The notes under the pieces: model-generated
Database searches by the model: none
What the model saw: only the letters and a program-made list of their open reading frames with translations
What the model was told of the DNA's origin: nothing
Shown: one piece after another, positions 16,070 to 22,631 of the stretch
How positions within the stretch are numbered: position 1 is the first letter of the stretch
How the letters are laid out: each line of letters opens with the position of its first letter
DNA from: JALEFZ01 sp039817415
GTDB lineage: Bacteria; Bacteroidota; Bacteroidia; J057
Direction of reading: 5' to 3'
Length of the DNA: 34,922 nucleotides
Assembly (NCBI GenBank): GCA_039817415.1
Contig: JBCBVV010000064.1
Location: 1 to 34,922 of the forward strand
Translations under genes and position numbers: made by a program

Positions 16070-17443
16070 TTACTGAGAGGCGTCTTTGTTGCCAATCTGG
16101 AAGCTGTTGATATATCCTATGGGATCTTTTGCATCGTATACTTTTCCATCAATAAAATCCTTGCTTGGGGCCTTATAGCCATCTGTTTCAGGGATATCAC
16201 TGGCTGGAATCTTTCCTTCTTTAACCAAAAGGGCAGCCGCCTTTTGCCAGATATCGGGGCGGTAAATCTCTTTGATCTTGTCGCTGTACCAGTTGGCGGG
16301 TTTTGCCTCTGGAATTTGTCCCCATCTTCTCATTTGAGTCAGGAACCAGATTCCATCAGAGTAGAATGGATAGGTCGCATTATACCGGTAGAATACATTG
16401 AAATCAGGCATAGAACGCTTATCCCCTTTTTCAAACTCAAAGGTTCCTGTCATAGAATTGGCAATCACAATGGAGTCGGCCCCCACATAGTCTGGCATAG
16501 ATAAAATACCTACTGCCTTAGGACGATTCCCTTCAGCATCGAGCCATTTTGCAGCTCTAATCAAAGCCTTGGTAATGGCAAGGGTTGTATTGGGATATTT
16601 CTCAGCAAAGTCTTTTCTCATCACAAAGACTTTTTCTGGGTTGTTTTTCCAGATGTCATAGTTGGTCGTTACAGGAACTCCAATTCCACGGAATACCGCT
16701 TGTTGATTCCAAGGCTCACCTACACAGTATCCATAAATGGTCCCTGCTTCAAGGGTAGCTGGCATTTGGGGAGGAGGCGTTACAGACAACAAGACATCAG
16801 CGTCCACTTGGCCTTGAATATTGCTAGCCGTATACATACCTGGATGAATTCCTGCCGCAGCCAACCAATATCTGATTTCATAATTGTGGGTTGAAACGGG
16901 AAATACCATACCCATCTTAAACGCGTCTCCGTTGTTTTTATAGGATTCTACTACTGGCTTAAGGGCATCTGCCTTGATCGGGTGAATCGGTTTACCTTCA
17001 CTGTCCTTAGGGATATTTCCCTTCATTTTTCCCCAGACATCGTTGGAAACAGTAATACCATTGCCATTTAGGTCCATTGAGAAGGGAGTGATCAATTCTG
17101 CCTGACGGCCAAAACCGGCACCTGCAGCAATCGGCTGACCGGCGAGCATATGAGAACCATCTAATTGCCCATCAATCACACGGTCGAGAACATTTTTCCA
17201 GTTTGACTGAGCTTCGATGGTTACGAAGAGTCCTTCATCTTCAAAGTATCCTAATTCCTTGGCTATGGCCAAAGGAGCCATGTCGGTTAGCTTGATAAAG
17301 CCAAAAGTAAGCTGAGGCTTCTCAATGGCAAGCGTTGCTTGGCTGGTGGTGGCGGTGGAAGTAGTTGCACTTCCGCTTTCCACACATGCTGACAGTCCCA
17401 TTAGACTGATAAGCATCAGAATTGAAAAATATGATTTAAACAT
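16070..17443 (-). CDS. nrtA: Nitrate/nitrite-binding lipoprotein NrtA
   Basis: A 457-residue solute-binding protein of the NrtA/CmpA family. The signal peptide ends in the lipobox LSAC with Cys20, so it is anchored by lipid, as in cyanobacterial NrtA. The N-terminal domain begins LTFGFIKLTDMAPLAIAKELGYFEDEGL, and later stretches such as YGYCVGEPWNQQAVFRGIGV and a C-terminal segment rich in aromatic residues (FYRYNATYPFYSDGIWFLTQ) are typical. It captures nitrate, perhaps also nitrite, in the periplasm and hands it to NrtB. It starts 27 bp after the porin gene, so outer-membrane channel and periplasmic receptor are co-transcribed. CmpA (bicarbonate) is the main alternative within the family; the reductase neighbours favour nitrate. 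Confidence 0.94.
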   Translation of the reverse strand: MFKSYFSILMLISLMGLSACVESGSATTSTATTSQATLAIEKPQLTFGFIKLTDMAPLAIAKELGYFEDEGLFVTIEAQSNWKNVLDRVIDGQLDGSHMLAGQPIAAGAGFGRQAELITPFSMDLNGNGITVSNDVWGKMKGNIPKDSEGKPIHPIKADALKPVVESYKNNGDAFKMGMVFPVSTHNYEIRYWLAAAGIHPGMYTASNIQGQVDADVLLSVTPPPQMPATLEAGTIYGYCVGEPWNQQAVFRGIGVPVTTNYDIWKNNPEKVFVMRKDFAEKYPNTTLAITKALIRAAKWLDAEGNRPKAVGILSMPDYVGADSIVIANSMTGTFEFEKGDKRSMPDFNVFYRYNATYPFYSDGIWFLTQMRRWGQIPEAKPANWYSDKIKEIYRPDIWQKAAALLVKEGKIPASDIPETDGYKAPSKDFIDGKVYDAKDPIGYINSFQIGNKDASQ

Positions 17444-17470
17444 GATTTGGTTTTTCGATTTTGGTGAGGA

Positions 17471-18769
17471 TTATTTTTCCTTTTTACTGGCAAATAGTGT
17501 AGGCTTAAAGGTGATCATAGCCCAAGCCCAGTTATTTTGGGTGGCAGTCCCCGGACGCAATTCTAGCATAGTCGAACTTGCCATTAGGTGAGAATAACCC
17601 AGGTTGAAGGTAACAGCAGGGGCTAGTTTGACGACATAAACAAGATCAAGCTCCATTCCCATGGCCCTATTTAGTTCATTCCCTCCTTCATCTAGTTGAA
17701 CTGATCCTGTCAGGAATTCATGTGCATTGGCCACTAAGGCTCCTTTTTTTAGCTTAAACTTCGTCTTTACATAGAAGTCTGTAACACCAACATTTCCATT
17801 TGCAGGGCCTACGAAGAAATAGTCCATAAAACCGTTGTGTGCATGGTTGGTACCGAAATCTGGAGAGAAATTGGTAATGGTGTTTTCATCGGTATCTGTA
17901 TCGTCTTTACCAGAGATATATTCTACCCCAACTTTAACAGGTGTCAACTTAGTCTTAAGAGTTAGATTTACCCCAGCTAGGAGGGCATTTACATCAGAGG
18001 TTCTAATTTTCCCCGTTTGGTAGTAAGCGTCAGCTCCAAGAGTCAACTTTTTTCCTAGCTTGACACTCGCAATTCCACCTAGGGTTTGCTTGTAATAAAC
18101 GGTAGAGTCGGCTGGATTTTGGAAGCCGTTGTTCAAGGCAAGGAGCGAGAAATTACCGAGCTTAGATCCTTTGTTAAACCATGCGTAGGCCATGTTTTTG
18201 TAGGAACCTGCAACTGAATAGAATCCTGCAGAAGGACTCTGGATATAAGCTGGTTCAGCCACATCATCATCTGAGTTCAAGGCTCCTCCAATATGAAGTT
18301 TCGTTTTCTTTTCCTTGTCTTCGAAAATTAGGAGCAATGCGTCATGCCTTCTCCCTTGTTGGGCCCATTCCAATCCTCCGAGTATTCGTTGGTTATCATA
18401 GGAAATGATTTGGCGACCAGCTTTGATTGATAATTTGGAAGTTAGGAAGTATTGACCCCAGGCTTCACTTAGGTAGGTATTCCCATCCTCTTGCTTAAAA
18501 ATCTGGGGTACCTCGCCCCATACTCTCACATCCTGGAGTGAAAGTCTGAACTTATACTTTTCAGCAGCATAATCGAAATAGATGCGGCTTCTTTGTTCGG
18601 TAAAAAAGGCAACTTGGTTTTCAGGTGTCGTAGGTGTTTTAAACCCATTTCTAAATTCTGTCCTTGGACGAACCTCCCCTGTCAGGGTAAACTGCGCATA
18701 GGAATTCATCCAGCAACAAATTCCCAGGGCAATTAAGCCCAAATACTTAATTTTGAATATTGAATTCAT
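17471..18769 (-). CDS. Alginate-export-family outer-membrane porin, likely nitrate channel
   Basis: A 432-residue beta-barrel protein. A Sec signal peptide is cleaved near SYA/Q (25/26). The sequence alternates hydrophobic and polar residues as in barrel strands, and the segments FTLTGEVRPRTEFRNGF, SLQDVRVWGE and LSIKAGRQIISYDNQRILG fit the alginate_exp porin family (AlgE-like). It ends with an aromatic-rich strand. No alginate genes are near. Its place directly before nrtA and behind a promoter shared with the transport genes suggests it lets nitrate or nitrite across the outer membrane; this is inference from context. Promoter elements are listed separately at 18840-18897. Confidence 0.85.
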   Translation of the reverse strand: MNSIFKIKYLGLIALGICCWMNSYAQFTLTGEVRPRTEFRNGFKTPTTPENQVAFFTEQRSRIYFDYAAEKYKFRLSLQDVRVWGEVPQIFKQEDGNTYLSEAWGQYFLTSKLSIKAGRQIISYDNQRILGGLEWAQQGRRHDALLLIFEDKEKKTKLHIGGALNSDDDVAEPAYIQSPSAGFYSVAGSYKNMAYAWFNKGSKLGNFSLLALNNGFQNPADSTVYYKQTLGGIASVKLGKKLTLGADAYYQTGKIRTSDVNALLAGVNLTLKTKLTPVKVGVEYISGKDDTDTDENTITNFSPDFGTNHAHNGFMDYFFVGPANGNVGVTDFYVKTKFKLKKGALVANAHEFLTGSVQLDEGGNELNRAMGMELDLVYVVKLAPAVTFNLGYSHLMASSTMLELRPGTATQNNWAWAMITFKPTLFASKKEK

Positions 18770-18839
18770 AGTAATTTAGGTTAGTATGTTCCCTAGCGAG
18801 GCAGAAGTCAGTAGATTCCTTCGAATACGAATTCAATAT

Positions 18840-18897
18840 ATAAGTATTTAAACAAAAATACCTAATTAATACTTAATTATTACTTAAAAATACGTAA
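18840..18897 (-). promoter_or_regulatory. Porin-nrt promoter with phased TTARGTA-type heptamers
   Basis: On the minus strand a -7-like box TATTTTTG (18853-18860) matches TAnnTTTG, about 84 bp before the porin start codon. Four heptamers lie at and upstream of it in the same orientation: TTAGGTA (18859-18865), TTAAGTA (18870-18876), TTAAGTA (18881-18887) and TTACGTA (18891-18897). Their spacing is 11, 11 and 10 bp, one helical turn each, so all face the same side of the DNA. An opposite copy (ATAAGTA on the plus strand) is at 18840-18846. The motif is one base off the E. coli NarL heptamer TACYYMT read on the other strand. No TTTG -33 box is apparent, as expected of an activator-dependent promoter. 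The local NarL-like regulator is the likely ligand. Confidence 0.6.
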
Positions 18898-18909
18898 AAT
18901 CCATCCCTA

Positions 18910-18925
18910 CAGCTCTTACGAGCTG
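18910..18925 (-). terminator. Possible terminator after the NarL-like gene
   Basis: A perfect 6-bp stem, CAGCTC/GAGCTG, with a 4-base loop lies about 50 bp after the regulator stop and just upstream of the porin operators. The following T-run is weak (GGATTTT some bases later), so termination is uncertain. It would separate the nirBD-sensor-regulator unit from the porin-nrt unit. Confidence 0.35.
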
Positions 18926-18973
18926 ATTTGAGAATTCAAGAAAAGAAGTTGGAATAAAGGGTTAACAGTTGAT

Positions 18974-19660
18974 TCAGCTGATTAAGCCAAGTTCTTTGGC
19001 TTTTAAGGTAAGTTCGGCAAGGTTTTTCACCTCGAGTTTCTTCATCAAGGAGAAACGATGTGCTTCAACCGTTCTGATGCTTTTCCCAAGGTGCTCTGCA
19101 ATTTCTTTGTTACTCATGCCCCCAATGGCAAGTTCAAGGATTTGCTTTTGCCTTCTGGTGAGAGAAACCAGCTCCTGTGGAGATTCGGGGATGCTATCAG
19201 GCTCAGAGGAAGGAGTCTTTACTTTTTCGAGGTATTTTTTAACGAGAATGGTAGAGATATCTGCTGAAAAGTATTTTTCCCCTTTCACAATGGTCTGAAT
19301 AGCCTTGATAAACTCGTCTTTGGAGGTGTCTTTCAACAAGTAACCAGATGCACCTGCTTCTACTGAGTTTAAAACATACTCATCAGAATCGTGCATGGAG
19401 AGAACAAGGGCCTTGACATCGGGAGAGGTTTCTTTGAGTTTGCTTACGGTCTGAATACCATTTAAGACCGGCATTCTAATATCTACGATAAGTAGATCTG
19501 GATTCAATTCACCTACCATACCCAAGGCTTCTTCTCCATTAGAGGCTTCTGCAATCACCTCAATGAAGGAGCTTTCCTGTAGCAAGGCTTTGATTCCATC
19601 CCTTACCAAGGAATGATCGTCAGCTAAAACTACTCTGATATGTTCAGTGGGACCACTCAT
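18974..19660 (-). CDS. NarL/LuxR-family response regulator
   Basis: A 228-residue regulator. The receiver domain (about 8-125) has D14-D15, phospho-acceptor D60 in LLIVDIRMP, a switch serine in LVLSMHDS and K in YLLKDTS. After a Ser/Pro-rich linker, a LuxR-type helix-turn-helix (about 165-225) shows LTRRQKQILELAIGGMSNKE and IAEHLGKSIRTVEAHR. It is encoded 89 bp after the sensor kinase gene and is presumably its partner. By analogy with NarL it should bind direct or inverted heptamers, and repeated TTARGTA sites occur at the two main promoters of the island. Whether it acts as activator, repressor or both is not visible. Confidence 0.92.
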   Translation of the reverse strand: MSGPTEHIRVVLADDHSLVRDGIKALLQESSFIEVIAEASNGEEALGMVGELNPDLLIVDIRMPVLNGIQTVSKLKETSPDVKALVLSMHDSDEYVLNSVEAGASGYLLKDTSKDEFIKAIQTIVKGEKYFSADISTILVKKYLEKVKTPSSEPDSIPESPQELVSLTRRQKQILELAIGGMSNKEIAEHLGKSIRTVEAHRFSLMKKLEVKNLAELTLKAKELGLIS

Positions 19661-19749
19661 GTCTTTTGTCTCATTCTACCTAGGAAGAATTACGTAGAAA
19701 ATTCTCCCATTCCCGAAATATACTGTAAGTATTCTTTGTTCCCAAGAAA

Positions 19750-21600
19750 TTATCCTTCATTCTCACTTCTGGCTCCTGCTAGTTTTGTAGGATCTAGTGG
19801 AACATTTACGGTAATTCTTGTGCCTTCATTGGGAGCTGATAGGATAAACAATCGTCCATTTACATAGGCTATACGCTCCCTCATGAAAGCAAGGCCCATG
19901 TTCGACCCGTCCTCAGATATTTCTTTTTTGCCCATTTCCTCCATGTCAAACCCTTTTCCATGGTCTTCCACCAGAATACTGAGCATATTTTCGCTATGGG
20001 CCAGGGTAATCAATATAAATGGAGCCTCAGCATATTTAATAGCGTTGTTCACCGCCTCCTGAATAACTCTGTAGATGTTGGTTTCTACAATTTGAGGCAA
20101 TCGGCCCTCGAAATGGGTCTTATTTTCAAATAGAATTTCCTGCGCACTTAGTTTCTTCAGTTCGCCAGCCAATCGAGACAAAGCCGTCGCGATCCCATAA
20201 TCACTCAATTCAGGTGGCGTCAAATTGAAAGTGGCCATCCTAACTCCTTTGATCAACTTGGAGGTGAGGAACTTCAGATTTTGTATGTTTTCAGAAGTCT
20301 TTTCTTGGCTATGCTTTTCAATATTCAGGGCTTCCAGGTTGAACTTCAAGGCAGTCAGCATCTGGCCTATGCCATCATGTATATCCCGTGCAATTCGTTT
20401 TCTTTCTTTTTCCTGCGCTTTGATTACTTGTAGAGAGCGAGCACGCTGGATACGAACTTCTTCCTGAATACGGTCTTCTGTAATCGCTTTCAGTTTTTCC
20501 TCAGTCTCCTTCCGCCCTGTGATGTCATTACAGATTATCAAAAAATCCTGCTGGACACCTGCTCGGTTTACAGGGACAATAGAGGACTCTAGCCATGCGG
20601 CTTTTCCGTCTCTTGTTGTAATCGACCATTCTCCTGTCCAAATATTGGAACGTGGTGTACGAAGAACGGAGGCAATGTATTGTTGCTCTCCTTCTTTGGT
20701 GGAAAGGATTTCAGAAAAACTCCCCATAAATTCCTCTCCCTTGTACCCAAGAAAATCCTTCAACTTTTTACTGATGTAGATAATATTGCCATCGAGGGTA
20801 GTTGAAGCAAAGAGGGAAGCTTGGTCAAGTGCATAATTCAAAGCCCTTAACTCAACTACTGATTGTTCTTTTTCCTTGTAGAGCACTGTCATTTCCTCTG
20901 TTTGTTCTTGCGCAATTTCTTCTGCCTTGATTAAATCCTGCACGATTTTTTTGACATAATTTGCCATGGGCCGGAAAATGAACAGTAATTCGATAATGAG
21001 GGTAGCCAAGGCAAAAATGAGCAGCATGTCCTCAATCCTTCTGAGTTGGATGACCTTGTTTTTGGCCTCTTCATCATATTTGAATACAATCTGATCCATT
21101 TTCTCCAAAAAAAGAGGCTCGTGCTTCAGGAGAAGACGAGTGGCTTTGTCAAGGTTGTTTGATGAAGGCTTGTTGAAATCTGAAAGGGAGAGGCATGCTT
21201 GATACATGGAGTCGAAATGCGGTTCTATGTCCGCAAACATATCCATGATTTCCTGGCTGTTATTTCCTGGCAAGCCCAGTTTAGAATTCCCATTTTTCAG
21301 ACCTTCATGAGAGCTTTTCCATAAAGCTACGGTAGCCTTTAAGCCCCGCTTAAGTCTGATAAAAGTTGTCGAATTAGCATTTTCCGATTGGAGGGAGAGG
21401 TTTAGAACTTCTTTTGAGATTTTCTGGCTCAGCATTCTCTGACGTCCCGCCACATTGACTACTCTAGAGTCATTTAATTGTTTGTCTAAATGGCTATTGA
21501 TAAGGCCATGACTAATCAACAAGACGATCCCTATGGCGGTCAAAGCCAATAAATACCATTGGCTGAGTCTTCTGAAAAGCAGGGTACTTTGATTAGACAT
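19750..21600 (-). CDS. NarX-like nitrate/nitrite sensor histidine kinase with PAS domain
   Basis: A 616-residue inner-membrane kinase. TM1 is about 13-33, a periplasmic domain spans 34-190, and TM2 is about 191-211. The sensor domain is of the PilJ-N / NarX type: VVNVAGRQRMLSQKISKEVL at 47-66 corresponds to the arginine-containing P-box by which NarX binds nitrate. A coiled stretch (225-250) leads to a PAS domain (about 255-365). The HisKA_3 helix has H408 in RKRIARDIHDGIGQ, followed by a HATPase domain (about 505-605) with EAVNNAIKYA, VEDHGKGFDM and GLAFMRERI. Ligand specificity is inferred from the motif and the gene neighbourhood. It is 33 bp after the DUF4202 gene. Confidence 0.92.
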   Translation of the reverse strand: MSNQSTLLFRRLSQWYLLALTAIGIVLLISHGLINSHLDKQLNDSRVVNVAGRQRMLSQKISKEVLNLSLQSENANSTTFIRLKRGLKATVALWKSSHEGLKNGNSKLGLPGNNSQEIMDMFADIEPHFDSMYQACLSLSDFNKPSSNNLDKATRLLLKHEPLFLEKMDQIVFKYDEEAKNKVIQLRRIEDMLLIFALATLIIELLFIFRPMANYVKKIVQDLIKAEEIAQEQTEEMTVLYKEKEQSVVELRALNYALDQASLFASTTLDGNIIYISKKLKDFLGYKGEEFMGSFSEILSTKEGEQQYIASVLRTPRSNIWTGEWSITTRDGKAAWLESSIVPVNRAGVQQDFLIICNDITGRKETEEKLKAITEDRIQEEVRIQRARSLQVIKAQEKERKRIARDIHDGIGQMLTALKFNLEALNIEKHSQEKTSENIQNLKFLTSKLIKGVRMATFNLTPPELSDYGIATALSRLAGELKKLSAQEILFENKTHFEGRLPQIVETNIYRVIQEAVNNAIKYAEAPFILITLAHSENMLSILVEDHGKGFDMEEMGKKEISEDGSNMGLAFMRERIAYVNGRLFILSAPNEGTRITVNVPLDPTKLAGARSENEG

Positions 21601-21633
21601 AATAATCGACTGGAGAGACTAAGAGCAACACAT

Positions 21634-22224
21634 TCAGCTTAATGCTTGCTGAATAAGATGCACGGAAGAAGGAGTCAAATCAAGTTCAAGCGCCTTTTTT
21701 TGTCCACGATCACTCATTTTCCTCCATGTTTTTTGTAGGATATCAATCACCTTTTCCGCTGGGTAGCCTTCGGCAAAATCATCCAAATAAAATTGAAGAA
21801 AGACTAAGCATATCACGTCCTCTAAGATTTGGGTTTCAAGGTCCTTCCTTAGTTTTTTCTTGGATAGCAATTCTTTTACCCGCTCAATTTGGCTTTCACT
21901 ATATCCATGAGCAGACATGATTTCTGCAGCCTTTTCCCCATGGAATACTTTAAGCTTGTTGCGCCAGGCATAATATCCCTTTTTGTCCATAGGAAAACTT
22001 GAACGAGGAATTTCCCAACGACAAATATGCTGACACCTGGCTGCAAGATGAAGTTCCTCTGAGGCATTTGGCTCAAACTCCTTCAGAAAACTCGTCATTC
22101 TGAGTCCATATAAATGTTCATACGCCCATGAATTCCCTTGAAATAAGGTTTTCCTTGGATCTGCTTGATTAGCAGCATCGAAGTCTTCGATACAAGCCTT
22201 GAAGGATTGAGAATACATGTCCAT
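21634..22224 (-). CDS. DUF4202 family protein of the nitrite reductase operon
   Basis: A cytoplasmic protein of about 196 residues (196 from the preferred start) matching DUF4202: FKACIEDFDAANQADP, then LHLAARCQHICRWEIPRSSFP, KKGYYAWRNKL, and EDVICLVFLQFYLDDFAE. Conserved His, Cys and Asp residues in the HLAARCQHICRW and EDVICLVFL helices suggest a metal-binding, HD-like all-helical fold, but no function is established that I know of. The frame is open to 22272, overlapping the nirD end by 38 bp; the Met at 22224 (or 22218), just after the nirD stop, is preferred because the family homology begins there. The position between nirD and the sensor kinase ties it to nitrite reduction or its control. 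Confidence 0.8.
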   Translation of the reverse strand: MDMYSQSFKACIEDFDAANQADPRKTLFQGNSWAYEHLYGLRMTSFLKEFEPNASEELHLAARCQHICRWEIPRSSFPMDKKGYYAWRNKLKVFHGEKAAEIMSAHGYSESQIERVKELLSKKKLRKDLETQILEDVICLVFLQFYLDDFAEGYPAEKVIDILQKTWRKMSDRGQKKALELDLTPSSVHLIQQALS

Positions 22225-22234
22225 GTCCAGATCT

Positions 22235-22612
22235 TTAATCCCTAAATCCAACGTAGACATATCCATTTTCAATTTTTACAGGATAAACGGCAATGCTCTC
22301 CACGCTCTTTTGAAGATTCTCCCCTGTTTCAAGGGAAAAAGTCTTCTTATGGAGGGGACAAGCTACCTTGGGAATTCCTTCTTCATCCCCTAGTAGGCCT
22401 CTGGAAAGGACCATTTCCAATTTATGCGGGCACAGGTTTTGGCTGGCATACCAGGCATTTTTTCTACTGAAACGAAAGACCGCGATTTGCCGGTCTCTGT
22501 ATTTGATACAAGCACCTCCATCTTTTGGAAAGGCTTCTACAGGAGCCGCCTTAAACCATGTAGTTACTTCGTCTAGGCTTACGGATTTATATTTTTGGAG
22601 TAATGATTCCAT
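22235..22612 (-). CDS. nirD: NADH-nitrite reductase small subunit, Rieske type
   Basis: A 125-residue Rieske-fold subunit encoded 19 bp after nirB. The cluster ligands are intact: C61-P-H63 in NLCPHKLEMVLSRGLLGD and C85-P-L-H88 in VACPLHKKTFSLETGE. Many NirD proteins, including that of E. coli as I recall it, have lost these ligands, so this one probably still holds a [2Fe-2S] centre. It forms the cytoplasmic assimilatory nitrite reductase with NirB. The start fits the family, although VTTWFKAAPVEAFPKDGG begins about 15 residues in. Confidence 0.93.
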   Translation of the reverse strand: MESLLQKYKSVSLDEVTTWFKAAPVEAFPKDGGACIKYRDRQIAVFRFSRKNAWYASQNLCPHKLEMVLSRGLLGDEEGIPKVACPLHKKTFSLETGENLQKSVESIAVYPVKIENGYVYVGFRD

Positions 22613-22631
22613 TTTTTTCTTCTTTACAAGG

